Assembly (NCBI GenBank): GCA_026014745.1
Contig: JAOZHS010000001.1
Coordinates: forward strand, 186,001 to 250,000
DNA length: 64,000 bases
From: Candidatus Bathyarchaeota archaeon
Lineage (GTDB): Archaea; Thermoproteota; Bathyarchaeia; Bathyarchaeales; Bathycorpusculaceae
Reading direction: 5' to 3'
Below are positions 1 through 8,821 of this stretch, piece after piece. A model generated the notes under the pieces. It was not told where the DNA came from. It did not search any database and was given only the letters and a program-made list of their open reading frames with translations. The position numbers and the translations under genes are program-made. Position 1 is the first letter of the stretch. Each line of letters starts with the position of its first letter.

Positions 1-876
1 TACGAGATGGCGGTGTTCTTCCGCGACGGCAAAGCCTACGACGTATTCGGCGCGGGCAGACACACGCTGACCACCCTGAATTTGCCCCTGCTCACCAGCT
101 TACTTACAAGACTTGTAGGCTTTGGAGGCAACAAACCGTTTAAAGCCACTGTGCTCTTCATCAGCACCAAAGTGTTCGCGGGCAAATGGGGAACAAAGGC
201 ACAGACCACCGAACTCGCCCCTCTTCAGACCTATGGGCAATTCTGGTTCAAAGTCGGCGACGCCTCACTCTTCGTTAACGAAGTGGTCGGCGGACAAAAC
301 GCTTACACCACACAGGGCGTTAACGATTTCTTACGCGGGTTCCTAAACGAGAAAATCATCGATGAACTCAGCCACTACGACCTCGTTACCGTCTTCACCC
401 GACTCGACGAAACCAGCGTCATCGTCAAAAACAGCCTCATCGACTACTTCAAACGCGTAGGCATCGAACTAACCGATCTGCGATTCGAAGGTATCGACAC
501 CACACCCGAGTACCGTGAACGTCTCTTCTGGCTCAAAACTGGCCAGACCGCACCCGGCGACGTGTTACGTATGGAAACCATGAAGAGCGCGGCAGAGTCT
601 CTTGGCAAAGGAGGCGGCTCAGGCGCACTCGGAGCCGGCATGGTGCTTATCCCACAAATCATGAGCCAAACAGGCGCACCACAGGCAGCACCCGCAGCGG
701 CACTGGTCATATGCCCCAAATGCGCAGAGAAAGTCCCCGCAACCAGCAAGTTCTGCCCCAACTGCGGAACCAACCTTACCCCGCCCTCGCAAGGAGCCAT
801 GAACTGCCCCAAATGCGGCAAATCCATCCCAGCCAACAGCAAATTCTGTCCTGAATGCGGAACCAAAATCGAATAG
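1..876 (+). CDS. SPFH-domain protein with two C-terminal zinc ribbons (5' partial)
   Basis: The reading frame is open to the left edge (two codons precede the first ATG at 7), so the N-terminus is missing. Residues about 1-190 resemble the SPFH/band-7 domain of the 'virion core protein' (YdjI-like) family, which forms membrane-associated scaffolds. A Gly/Ala-rich linker (about 195-230) follows. Then come two zinc ribbons, each CPKC followed about ten residues later by CPNC or CPEC. No catalytic role is visible. A partner-binding scaffold is the usual inference for this architecture. The next gene starts 8 bases after the stop, suggesting one transcript. Family assignment rests on remembered sequence pattern only. 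Confidence 0.7.
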   Translation, partial: YEMAVFFRDGKAYDVFGAGRHTLTTLNLPLLTSLLTRLVGFGGNKPFKATVLFISTKVFAGKWGTKAQTTELAPLQTYGQFWFKVGDASLFVNEVVGGQNAYTTQGVNDFLRGFLNEKIIDELSHYDLVTVFTRLDETSVIVKNSLIDYFKRVGIELTDLRFEGIDTTPEYRERLFWLKTGQTAPGDVLRMETMKSAAESLGKGGGSGALGAGMVLIPQIMSQTGAPQAAPAAALVICPKCAEKVPATSKFCPNCGTNLTPPSQGAMNCPKCGKSIPANSKFCPECGTKIE

Positions 877-884
877 GACCACCA

Positions 885-1226
885 ATGATGACTGAAAGCA
901 ATCGCCAACTCTTAAGCATCGGCGTCCTCATCCTCACAATCGCAGTAGCCGTTGTGCTCTACGTGGCTAGCTTAATCGGCTGGACCCTGATTGTTCCAGT
1001 CGTGTTGCTGCTGTTTGGGTTGTGGATGATTGGGCTTGGTGCCATCCGAGCAGGCAAACCCATCAAGTACGAACGTAGCCCCTTCAGCACCGTAGCCATA
1101 GGCTGCTGTATAGCCGCTGTGGGAGGCGCATGGTTCCTTTTCAGCTACAACTGGCTCTACTCGCTGATAGTAGTGCTGGTGTTCGTTGCTGTATTGGCAA
1201 TTGTTGCCGCCCAAAGACGCAAATAG
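885..1226 (+). CDS. small integral membrane protein
   Basis: Unrecognised protein of 113 residues from ATG 885 (a second ATG follows directly at 888). It has about four hydrophobic segments: residues 8-30, 32-50, 65-85 and 88-108, with a short charged tail QRRK. A longer frame from 855 would overlap the SPFH gene and adds only polar residues, so 885 was chosen. It lies 8 bases after the SPFH/zinc-ribbon gene and is probably cotranscribed and functionally tied to it at the membrane. No family name can be given. Confidence 0.65.
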   Translation: MMTESNRQLLSIGVLILTIAVAVVLYVASLIGWTLIVPVVLLLFGLWMIGLGAIRAGKPIKYERSPFSTVAIGCCIAAVGGAWFLFSYNWLYSLIVVLVFVAVLAIVAAQRRK

Positions 1227-1233
1227 TCTCTTT

Positions 1234-1249
1234 GAGCCTTTTTTGGCTC
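1234..1249 (+). terminator. hairpin after the membrane protein gene
   Basis: GAGCC, six T, GGCTC forms a five-base-pair stem 8 bases after the stop at 1226. The T run is in the loop rather than after the stem, and T-rich sequence follows at 1255-1260. It may mark the 3' end of the SPFH-membrane protein transcript before lysS. Confidence 0.35.
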
Positions 1250-1300
1250 TAAACATTTTTCTATACCCCTGCACAGTCACTTTCTACAGAAGGCACGCTA

Positions 1301-2920
1301 ATGAGTGAAGAAACCATAATTGGCCACGGCACATGGTATGACATGATGGCTAAGAAAGTCATCGAACGCGAACAGTCCCTAAACCGCGATATGAGTCGGG
1401 TTCGCACAGAAATGGGGTTAGGCGCTTCAGGTTTTCCCCACATCGGCAGCTTAGGCGACGCCAGCCGCAGCTACGCCGTCACGTTAGCCCTCAAAGATAT
1501 GGATTGTAATTCTGAGTTGATTGCCTTCTGCGACGATAAAGATGGCTTACGCAAAGTTCCCGCGGGGTTGCCGCCAGAGATGGCGCAGAACTTGGAGAAG
1601 TATCTTGGTTACTCGGTTTCCACGATTCCTGACCCGTTTGGTTGCCATGAAAGCTACGGTAAACACATGAGTAGCCTACTTCTGGAAGCTCTTGACAAGT
1701 GTGGTATCCAATACAAGTATTACTCAGCCAAAGAAGTCTACGATAAGGGCTTACTGCTAAACGAAATTCGTACCCTTCTAACTAACGCTAAACAAGTCGG
1801 CGAAATCGTCAAAGAAGAAGTAGGACAAGAAACCTACACTGAAGTGCTGCCGTTTTTTGCAGTCTGCGAAAATTGCGGTCACCTCTACACCACCCGCGCC
1901 TACAAGTTTGACCCCAAAACCGACAAAGTAACCTACAAATGCGAAGGCCTAGAAATTCGCGGCAGAAAAATTCCGGGTTGCGGTCATGAAGGTGAAGTTG
2001 ACATCAAAAGCGGCGAGGGCAAACTCACTTGGAAAAGCGAATTTGCCGCAAGATGGAAAGCGCTTGACATCCGCTTTGAAGCCTACGGCAAAGACATCGC
2101 TGACTCAGTCCGCATAAACGACCGCATCTGTCGGGAAGTCCTCAAATTTGAGCCTCCCAGCCACGCCAAATATGAGATGTTTCTTGATAAGGGCGGAAAA
2201 AAAATCAGCAAATCTGCTGGTAACGTGTTTACGCCGCAGGTGTGGTTCCGTTATGGGTCGCCGCAGTCTTTGTTGCTGTTGATGCTTAAGCGGTTCGTTG
2301 GCACCCGCAGCCTCGACGTCTCAGATATTCCATCATACATGAATGAGCTTGATTCTCTTGAGGAAGTTTACTTTGGTAAGAAGCAGGTTAGCGAAAAAGA
2401 AGCTCTCCGCCTAAAGGGGCTTTTCCTCTACTGCAATGTCATGAAGCCCCCCGCCAAACCCAGCATCCATGTCCCCTACAACCTCTTGGCGTTTCTGGTC
2501 AAGATGGCGCCCAAAGAATGCCTAAACGACTACGTCGCAGAGAAGCTCCAAAGCTACGGTTACCTCCAAAAGAACCAGCCCCTTGATGCGGGGTTGCTGC
2601 AACGCATCACCTTTGCGGTGAATTGGACAGCGGACTTTGAAGACATCAAAGAAACCGAAGTGGAACTTACAGCGGAAGAGAAAAAGGCCCTCACCGAGTT
2701 GGTTGCAAAGCTGCAGGCTGAAGATGACCCCGACAAAATCCAAAACGCCATCTTTAACTCCGCCAAAGACAACGGCATAAAACCCGCCGCGTTCTTTAAG
2801 CTGCTCTACTCCATCTTGATGGGTGCGCCGCAGGGTCCACGTCTTGGTCCCTACGTTTTGGCTATGGGGAAGCAGAATGTGGTTGCGGCGTTGGAACGGG
2901 TGCTAAGTAAAAGCGCCTAA
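1301..2920 (+). CDS. lysK: class I lysyl-tRNA synthetase
   Basis: Charges tRNA-Lys with lysine using ATP in the cytoplasm. The class I signatures are present: HIGS at residues 47-50 (HIGH motif) and KISKS at 301-305 (KMSKS motif), within a Rossmann fold. A zinc-binding insert has CENC at 189-192 and CEGLEIRGRKIPGCG at about 214-228. At 539 residues it matches the archaeal class I LysRS family, which is unrelated to the class II enzyme of most bacteria. ATG 1301 is preceded by AGAAGG (1286-1291). It is transcribed alone and is not linked to the lysine biosynthesis operon 10 kb away. Confidence 0.95.
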   Translation: MSEETIIGHGTWYDMMAKKVIEREQSLNRDMSRVRTEMGLGASGFPHIGSLGDASRSYAVTLALKDMDCNSELIAFCDDKDGLRKVPAGLPPEMAQNLEKYLGYSVSTIPDPFGCHESYGKHMSSLLLEALDKCGIQYKYYSAKEVYDKGLLLNEIRTLLTNAKQVGEIVKEEVGQETYTEVLPFFAVCENCGHLYTTRAYKFDPKTDKVTYKCEGLEIRGRKIPGCGHEGEVDIKSGEGKLTWKSEFAARWKALDIRFEAYGKDIADSVRINDRICREVLKFEPPSHAKYEMFLDKGGKKISKSAGNVFTPQVWFRYGSPQSLLLLMLKRFVGTRSLDVSDIPSYMNELDSLEEVYFGKKQVSEKEALRLKGLFLYCNVMKPPAKPSIHVPYNLLAFLVKMAPKECLNDYVAEKLQSYGYLQKNQPLDAGLLQRITFAVNWTADFEDIKETEVELTAEEKKALTELVAKLQAEDDPDKIQNAIFNSAKDNGIKPAAFFKLLYSILMGAPQGPRLGPYVLAMGKQNVVAALERVLSKSA

Positions 2921-3019
2921 ACTTTTTCCTTTTTGAGTGGATGTGTTCTTAGCAAAACCCTTAACTCTTCTTTTTCTTTATAATGATTAAGTGCAAAGTA
3001 GGTTCATTTGGAGGAATTT

Positions 3020-4642
3020 ATGGTTGAGTTGTCAAGACACTCTGCCAAAATAGAACCCTCAACCCATGCTCAAACCGATTTTGCCTTCGAAAATGTGGGT
3101 TCTGTTTTTTCGACATGCAAGGTGTCTTTGGATAAGGAACGGCTTCAAAGTATCCTGGAGAACATTCCTTCAGCCGTTATTCTAATTGAGAAACCAGACG
3201 CCACCGTAACCTACGCCAATAAACGCGCCATCGAATTATACGGCGTCAACCCCTGCGGGGTCAGCTTAGAGAAACATGTTTCATCGCTAAGGATTTTAAC
3301 GATGGATGGCCGCGTAAGCCCCACAAAGGAACTTCACATTTATCGAGCGCTGTTCAACGGGGAAACCGTGCGGGATACTCACGTGATTATTGAACGCGCT
3401 GATGGTCAACGTTTCATTTTAAACCTCAGCGTTAAACCCCTCTATGATGAGCAGGGTGAAGTCACTGCGGCTATAGCCATATTTGATGATGTGACGGAGC
3501 GCGTTAAAACCGAGCAGGCCCTAAAAGAAAGCGAGGAACGCCTAAACATGGCGCAGAAAATCGCGCATGTCGGCAACTGGGAATACTACGTGAAGGAGGA
3601 CCGCGCGGTTTGGTCTGAAGAACTTTTCTACATTTTTGGTTTAACCCCTCGACCCACCGGTTTGAGTATGGATGAATATTTGGCGTATGTTCATCCTGAC
3701 GACCGAAAAGCAATGGATCAGCAAATGTTCAATGGAAACCTAATGGCGGCTGCCAGTTTTGATTACCGCATTATCCGAGACGACGGCACAGTGCGTGTAC
3801 TGCATACTGAGCGGGTAGTTAGAGAAGTCGGCGCCGACAAGAGACCCCTACAGGTTGTGGGTGTAGAGCAGGACATAACGGAGCGCAAAGAAGCCGAACT
3901 AAAACTTCAAGAATACGCAAAAAACCTCGAACGCCTAGTCGATGAACGTACCAAACAGCTGCGTGATGTGGAACGTCTAGCCGCGATTGGGCAAACCGCT
4001 GGCATGATTGGGCATGACATCCGCAACCCTCTGCAGGCTATTGCGGGCGAGTTGTTTTTGATGCGGCAAGATGTCGATACATCTTCCGATAGCGAATGCA
4101 AATCAAGAATGCAAGAAAGCCTAACCTCAATACAGCAACAAATTGACTACATAAACAAGATTGTCTCTGACCTTCAAGATTATGCGCGACCGCTGCAGCC
4201 TGAACTTACCGAAGTGGATCTCTGCACAACTATCCCTCGACTGCTAAATTCCGTTTATGTCCCCAGTAACATAGATGCTGTGGCTCGATGCGACGCGCGC
4301 CTCCCGAAAATAAAGTTGGACTTAACTTTTTTGAAGCGTATTTTGGTTAATTTGGTTACTAACGCTATTCAAGCCATGCCAGACGGCGGGAAACTCACTA
4401 TCAAAGCCACCCAACAAAAAGACACCGTATCAATAGCGGTGATTGACACGGGCGTGGGCATCCCCGATAGCATTAAACCTAAACTTTTCCAGCCGCTTAT
4501 GACCACCAAATCAAAAGGGCAAGGTTTCGGTTTAGCGGTGGTTCGGCGGCTGGTGGAAATTATGGGCGGCACCATCACGTTTGAGAGCAAAGTCGGCAAA
4601 GGCACCCAATTCATCCTAACTTTTCCCAAACAATCAACCTAA
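3020..4642 (+). CDS. PAS-PAS sensor histidine kinase
   Basis: A soluble two-component sensor kinase of 540 residues with no transmembrane segment or signal peptide, so it senses a cytoplasmic cue. Order: PAS domain about 40-160, second PAS (PAS_3-like, ending in the PAC pattern DITERK) about 175-290, a coiled linker, HisKA with phospho-accepting His at about 332 (GHDIRNPLQ), then HATPase_c with N box NLVTNAIQAM, G1 DTGVGIPD and G2 GQGFGLAVV. Start ATG 3020 is preferred over TTG 3008 because GGAGG at 3010-3014 sits five bases before it. No response regulator is encoded nearby, so the partner is unlinked. Confidence 0.9.
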   Translation: MVELSRHSAKIEPSTHAQTDFAFENVGSVFSTCKVSLDKERLQSILENIPSAVILIEKPDATVTYANKRAIELYGVNPCGVSLEKHVSSLRILTMDGRVSPTKELHIYRALFNGETVRDTHVIIERADGQRFILNLSVKPLYDEQGEVTAAIAIFDDVTERVKTEQALKESEERLNMAQKIAHVGNWEYYVKEDRAVWSEELFYIFGLTPRPTGLSMDEYLAYVHPDDRKAMDQQMFNGNLMAAASFDYRIIRDDGTVRVLHTERVVREVGADKRPLQVVGVEQDITERKEAELKLQEYAKNLERLVDERTKQLRDVERLAAIGQTAGMIGHDIRNPLQAIAGELFLMRQDVDTSSDSECKSRMQESLTSIQQQIDYINKIVSDLQDYARPLQPELTEVDLCTTIPRLLNSVYVPSNIDAVARCDARLPKIKLDLTFLKRILVNLVTNAIQAMPDGGKLTIKATQQKDTVSIAVIDTGVGIPDSIKPKLFQPLMTTKSKGQGFGLAVVRRLVEIMGGTITFESKVGKGTQFILTFPKQST

Positions 4643-4726
4643 CCGTGGAGTTTGCGACCACTATTCTTAAGTTTAGGCAAAGTATTTACTTCTCTGCGCC
4701 CTAAAATTGTGGGCACACACCCGAGT

Positions 4727-4805
4727 GGGCTCGTCGTCTAGTACGGATTATGACACCGGCCTGCGGAGCCGGAGGTCCTGGGTTCAAATCCCAGCGGGCC
4801 CGCCA
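4727..4805 (+). tRNA. tRNA-Arg (anticodon GCG), CCA encoded
   Basis: The cloverleaf folds by eye: acceptor GGGCTCG with CGGGCCC (one G-U pair), D arm GTC/GAC, anticodon stem CCGGC/GCCGG with loop CTGCGGA giving anticodon GCG, T arm CTGGG-TTCAAAT-CCCAG, and discriminator G at 4802. The 3' CCA is encoded at 4803-4805. No intron is seen. Anticodon GCG reads the Arg codon CGC. A T-rich stretch just after it probably ends transcription. Confidence 0.95.
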
Positions 4806-4884
4806 ACTTTACTTTTTCAAGAGAAAAAGGCTTTGATTAATCTTTTAGGTGCGCCCGATTACCCTGCTAAGAAAAGTTTATTAG

Positions 4885-4896
4885 CGCTATATAGCG
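4885..4896. promoter_or_regulatory. 12-base perfect palindrome containing a TATA-like core
   Basis: CGCTATATAGCG is its own reverse complement. The centre CTATATAG could serve as a TATA box. Transcription would then begin near 4915, upstream of the ATG at 4969. It could also be a regulator site. It lies in the 163-base gap between tRNA-Arg and the DUF4386 gene. Confidence 0.4.
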
Positions 4897-4968
4897 AAAT
4901 GAAAGAGCCAAGGTATCTTTACGACAACAAACTTACTTGCAGATTTATCACCCTGTAAAACCGCAAGA

Positions 4969-5637
4969 ATGGCGGGGCTTTTTTACCTCATTTTCATCTT
5001 AACTACTGTTTTCGCCTCGTATATTCGAGGAAATATTATTGTGACCGGAGACGCAGCAGTCACAGCTAACAATATTGTGGCTTCTCAAGGGCTATTCCGG
5101 GTCGGTTTTGTAACCGAGCTAGTATCTGCAGTGTTTTTCGTTTTAGCGGCATGGGCGTTATACGTGTTGTTAAAACCGGTTAACAAAAACCTGGCTTTGC
5201 TGTTCTTGTTATTAAACTTGGGCGGTGTCGCTGTAGAGTGCCTTAATGCGCTAAATCTGTTTGCTGCCCTTCAAGTTTTGAGCGGCGCTAATTACTTAAC
5301 CGCGTTTCAAACAGGTCAACTGCAAGCCATGGCAATGTCATTTCTCGATTTATACACAAGTGGGTTTGCAATCGCCCAGATATTTTTTAGCGCTTGGTTA
5401 CTTCCCCTTGGATACTTAGTTTATAAATCTGGCTTCCTTCCTAAATGGTTAGGCTTACTGTTAATCCTTGATTTCTTCGGTAACATGAGTTGGTTTTTGC
5501 AGGTTTTCCTTCTCCCCGACTACAGAATATTATCTTATCCAGGAAATGCGATCAGCTTCATTGCGGAAATTGCTCTAACTGTGTGGCTTTTGATTATGGC
5601 TGTGAAGGAACAGAAATTAAATGACAACCCCCACTGA
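4969..5637 (+). CDS. DUF4386-family integral membrane protein, N-terminus in doubt
   Basis: A membrane protein of 222 residues from ATG 4969 with about six hydrophobic segments. The opening AGLFYLIFI, the GDAA..TANNI..S.GLFR motif and the later GFLPKWLG region match DUF4386, a family of unknown function. Family members usually have KTAR-x-AG near residue 10. Here the codons just before 4969 read CKTAR in frame, yet no start codon exists between the stop at 4900-4902 and 4969, and no ribosome site precedes 4969. An ATG at 4899 is open in another frame up to 4958. The gene may therefore carry a one-base frameshift near 4933-4940, or simply start at 4969 on a shortened product. Confidence 0.7.
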   Translation: MAGLFYLIFILTTVFASYIRGNIIVTGDAAVTANNIVASQGLFRVGFVTELVSAVFFVLAAWALYVLLKPVNKNLALLFLLLNLGGVAVECLNALNLFAALQVLSGANYLTAFQTGQLQAMAMSFLDLYTSGFAIAQIFFSAWLLPLGYLVYKSGFLPKWLGLLLILDFFGNMSWFLQVFLLPDYRILSYPGNAISFIAEIALTVWLLIMAVKEQKLNDNPH

Positions 5638-5650
5638 AGGTAAGCGCCAA

Positions 5651-6076
5651 ATGTCATCTGGGATTTACAAGAAGACGTTAACATTAGCTCTCGCGGGCGG
5701 CTTGGCCTTCTGGGTAGCTACCCTCGCAATTTCTTTAACTCCCACCGCTGCAGATTACAGAGTTGCAGAGTCAATTGCCAGCATCCAATTAGTCTGGGTT
5801 GGTGGCCTTATTATTGGCTTGATTATGGCGGGCATCATCAGCTATATCTTGGTCCGATTTCACGGCAAGATTCCAATAAAGAATCCGATCTTGAAATCGT
5901 TGATCCTTAGCTTCATTGCACTACTGATTCTGCTGCTCGTAATCGAGGTTCCCTCAGCATTAAGGACAGGCGACGCTTCGTATTACTTCCTCATTGGAGT
6001 ACTGCTTAACGTGCCAAGGTTTCTCGTTTTTGGAATAGTTGTTGGCTATCTATACAAAAGACTAGACTCAGCCTAA
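5651..6076 (+). CDS. four-helix membrane protein
   Basis: Unrecognised membrane protein of 141 residues. Start ATG 5651 is preferred over 5621 because AAGGT at 5637-5641 lies nine bases upstream and the longer form would overlap the preceding stop. Four hydrophobic segments are visible at about residues 10-30, 45-70, 82-103 and 110-132, joined by short loops. It follows the DUF4386 gene by 13 bases, so the two are probably one transcript and may act together in the membrane. The C-terminal GYLYKRLDSA is charged and probably cytoplasmic. Confidence 0.65.
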   Translation: MSSGIYKKTLTLALAGGLAFWVATLAISLTPTAADYRVAESIASIQLVWVGGLIIGLIMAGIISYILVRFHGKIPIKNPILKSLILSFIALLILLLVIEVPSALRTGDASYYFLIGVLLNVPRFLVFGIVVGYLYKRLDSA

Positions 6077-6092
6077 TTTTGGTCTGGTTTTG

Positions 6093-6126
6093 AACCTTTT
6101 AGGTTTGTATCTCGGCGACTACAAAC
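6093..6126 (+). terminator. overlapping hairpins after the membrane gene pair
   Basis: Two stems share bases and cannot form together: AACCT-TTT-AGGTT (6093-6105), and GTTTGTA with TACAAAC (6103-6109 and 6120-6126) around a ten-base loop. They start 17 bases after the stop at 6076. A 3'-end or termination signal is the simplest reading. Confidence 0.35.
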
Positions 6127-6268
6127 TCTACAATTTGAAAATGCATCACTATCCAGCGGACTCTCAATCCCCTTGTCTGCTTTTGGTGGTTTCAAAACGA
6201 TTCCTGTTTGGGTTTGCCGATTTACGCTACGATTGTACGGTAGGCTTTCTGTTCCCAATCTATTTGGT

Positions 6269-6364
6269 GCCTATTTGGATGCTATTAGTGGTTCTATGCA
6301 GAAACCTAAGGGGGGGTAGGGTCCTATTGACGCAGAAACATCCCCTTAACATGTTGAAAACCAG
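6269..6364 (+). repeat. dispersed intergenic element, copy A
   Basis: First of three related intergenic copies (others at 45267-45350 and 56644-56727). The 85-base core is 6280-6364. Shared features are TATTAG at the left, a CCTA-(7 purines)-TAGG hairpin (here at 6305-6319), ATTG, and the invariant ATGTTGAAAACCAG at the right end. Just left of the core, ATTTGGTGCCTATTTGGATG (6262 onward) recurs with one change at 56566. This copy sits between two convergent genes. It may be a structured RNA or a small non-coding mobile repeat. Confidence 0.7.
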
Positions 6365-6413
6365 TAAAAACCCTCTTTTGAGGCAGTTGGGTCATCTAGT
6401 ATCCGTAGGCCTC

Positions 6414-8762
6414 TTACCCTTTCACGACCGCCTTATTTTGTCTACGCTGGTCCAGTCGCTCCCACACCCGATAGATGAAGCTGCCAATCGCAAACGCAAA
6501 AGCGGGCAAGACGGGTAGCACGTACCAGTATATTTTTGTCTGCGCCACCGTGAACAGCCCCAACACCACAACCATCCAAACAACCAACAACAAATCAGCT
6601 TTAACCCGCTTAACCACCGCACTATACACGCATAAAGCCCCCGCAAACGGCAATAGAACTATCCATAGGAGGTTTTCTCTGGTAGCCAAATAATTGAAGT
6701 AAAACAGGTAATCCCCCGAGTGCCCCTCTAGTGGGGTGACTGTGCGGGAGAATACGCTGTAGACGAAGTAGCAGTCCCAGAATTCAAAAAAACGCCAATT
6801 CATGTAGAGCACGTAGGGCGCAAAAATGAGCAACGCTACACCCCAAAACAAAATAAACCGCTTCGTAAAGATGAACCGCGGGCTTTTGGTAGAGACGGCA
6901 TAGTACACTCCGGTTATGAGCGGAATCAGCAATGCTTCAATCTGTTTAGTCATCAACGCTAACCCAAAACACACCCCCGCCAAAACAGCGTAACGGTTGC
7001 TGTGGGGGTTTTCTTGGCTTTGCAGCATCAAATACACGCTGGCTAAAATGAAAAACAGCAGCGGACCATCCGTCATGGCGTGAGTCGCGAACGCAAAAAA
7101 CGTCAAAAACGAACCCAAAACCACCACCGATAACAACCCAACCGTGCCGTTGTAGAGTTTTTTACCCAAAAAATACCCGGCAACCAGCGACAAAACCCCA
7201 AACAGCAAACTCCAAATGCGCGCCGCAAAGTTCGTGACGCCAAAAACCTGATAAGACAAAGCCATCAGCCACATAAGCAACGGCGGCTTCCCCGTCCAAA
7301 TACCGAGTCCACCATCAGTCCATGGCAGCAAATAATCGCCGCTTCTAACCATATGATACGCCATCTGAGAATAGGTCTGCTCATCAGCCAACCACAACGG
7401 ACCCCACCCCAACACGACAAACCCAGCAACCACAAAAACCCCGATAGCTATGGCGCACAATAAACCACTGTGGGTGACAATCCATGGCTGGGTCTTGTCT
7501 GTGGGGGTTAGCTTTGGTGGCTTGTTTGTTATTTTCCCGTAGAGTGACCTTGTAACCAATACAACTGCTACCGTTGCAACTGCTAATGAGATTCCGTCAA
7601 AGAGCAGTGTTCCCCACGCCACGCTTGTCGGCGGTGTAATTGCGGGTGGTGTTGTTGAGTTGTAGATTGTCAGGGCGTATAGGTGGTAGTCATGGGAGCC
7701 CACAAAAAGCGTGTTATTTACAATGGCGGGCGAGGAATCCACAGCTTCACAAGTGGCGTAAGTCCATTTTATCTGTCCTGTCGAAGCGTTGAAGCAGTAT
7801 ATGTTGTAATCTTTTGAGCCCACATACAAGTAGCCGTCTGCGAGGCCAGGGGAGGAACAAACCCAATAACCTGTTGCCGTCTGCCAAAGCTTCTCGCCGT
7901 TGGTTGCGTTAAAGCAGTAAACGCAATTATCCTCTGAACCAACAAAAACGCATCCATCCATGGCGGCTGCAGAAGAAACAATTGAACCATCGGTTTGATA
8001 CTTCCAAATCTGCCTGCCCGTGGCAGCATCTAAACAAAAAAATGTTCCATCGTATGAACCGACATACACGCAGCCCCCGAATATGCAAGGTGTGTTGCCT
8101 AAACTGCCTGTGAACTGACGCCAAATCTCCCTGCCACTGGACACATTAACTGCGAAAACGTCACGGTTGCAAACAAAATAGACAACCCCCTCAAAGATAG
8201 CAGGCGACGAATTCACCCTCGCATCAGTTGGAAAACTCCAGAGCACATCGCCATTAGAAGCGTTCAAACAATAAAGACCCTGCAAACCCGAACCAACAAA
8301 GACACACCCCCCATAAACCTCAGGCGACGAAAACACTGCCCCCCCAACCGACGAAACCCACACAGGTTTGCCGCTCGAAAGGTTCATACAGTAAACGTTG
8401 CCGTCAAAACACCCCACAATGCCCGTTCCGTTAAAGATGGTTGGTGACGAATTCACCTCATGTCCAACTGGGTAACTCCAAACTAATTCTCCAGTAGACA
8501 CGTTTAGACAATAGATTTTGCAGTCTTTAGCGCCCACCAAAACCACGCCTTCAGCTACCGCGGGAGAAGACCAAACTGCACCGTTCATGCTGTGAATCCA
8601 CAACGTTTTGGCTGCGTTGCTTGAGCTGTTGGTGCCGTTTGCGCCGCTACGGTTCGTGTCATAACGAAAGGTTGTCCAGTCTTGGGCGCTTGCAGCAAAA
8701 AAAGTGCTGGATGCTAAAACAAGAACCAATAAACTAAGCAGCAACCACCCGTGTTTCCGCAT
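6414..8762 (-). CDS. PQQ-type beta-propeller fused to a GT39-like glycosyltransferase
   Basis: A 782-residue fusion. Residues 1-27 are a signal peptide ending in ASAQ. Residues about 45-370 contain eight repeats of the pattern 'SSPA..G.V..GS.D..YCLN..TG..W', enough for a complete eight-blade PQQ-like propeller, with several N-x-S/T sites, so it should be outside the cell. After one membrane helix (about 385-407) comes a multi-pass GT39/PMT_2 (ArnT-like) domain. It has ADEQTYSQMAYHM with the acidic pair expected to be catalytic, and the KPPLLMWL loop. GT39 enzymes move a sugar from a polyprenyl phosphate to protein or glycan outside the membrane. The transferase part is shorter than usual (about 375 residues). 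The propeller may bind the acceptor. Confidence 0.85.
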   Translation of the reverse strand: MRKHGWLLLSLLVLVLASSTFFAASAQDWTTFRYDTNRSGANGTNSSSNAAKTLWIHSMNGAVWSSPAVAEGVVLVGAKDCKIYCLNVSTGELVWSYPVGHEVNSSPTIFNGTGIVGCFDGNVYCMNLSSGKPVWVSSVGGAVFSSPEVYGGCVFVGSGLQGLYCLNASNGDVLWSFPTDARVNSSPAIFEGVVYFVCNRDVFAVNVSSGREIWRQFTGSLGNTPCIFGGCVYVGSYDGTFFCLDAATGRQIWKYQTDGSIVSSAAAMDGCVFVGSEDNCVYCFNATNGEKLWQTATGYWVCSSPGLADGYLYVGSKDYNIYCFNASTGQIKWTYATCEAVDSSPAIVNNTLFVGSHDYHLYALTIYNSTTPPAITPPTSVAWGTLLFDGISLAVATVAVVLVTRSLYGKITNKPPKLTPTDKTQPWIVTHSGLLCAIAIGVFVVAGFVVLGWGPLWLADEQTYSQMAYHMVRSGDYLLPWTDGGLGIWTGKPPLLMWLMALSYQVFGVTNFAARIWSLLFGVLSLVAGYFLGKKLYNGTVGLLSVVVLGSFLTFFAFATHAMTDGPLLFFILASVYLMLQSQENPHSNRYAVLAGVCFGLALMTKQIEALLIPLITGVYYAVSTKSPRFIFTKRFILFWGVALLIFAPYVLYMNWRFFEFWDCYFVYSVFSRTVTPLEGHSGDYLFYFNYLATRENLLWIVLLPFAGALCVYSAVVKRVKADLLLVVWMVVVLGLFTVAQTKIYWYVLPVLPAFAFAIGSFIYRVWERLDQRRQNKAVVKG

Positions 8763-8821
8763 AGTTATCCTTAACAGGCAATCATAGCATCAGAGATATT
8801 AAATATGCTAAAAATCTTACT

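Larger units (their letters stand above)
6077..6413. other. 337-base gap between convergent genes
   Basis: No gene is supported here. The gap holds the hairpins at 6093-6126 and copy A of the dispersed element at 6269-6364. A frame open on the plus strand through 6090-6518 runs into the opposing gene and has no recognisable content. Confidence 0.6.

Noticed and set aside
4707-4958. 83-codon open frame covering tRNA-Arg
   Set aside because: It starts before and crosses the whole tRNA gene, which folds perfectly. Only its last part, from ATG 4899, is of interest as the possible displaced start of the DUF4386 gene.
6090-6518. 142-codon plus-strand frame over the gap and the end of the propeller-transferase gene
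   Set aside because: No ribosome site, no domain, crosses repeat copy A and overlaps the well supported opposite gene.
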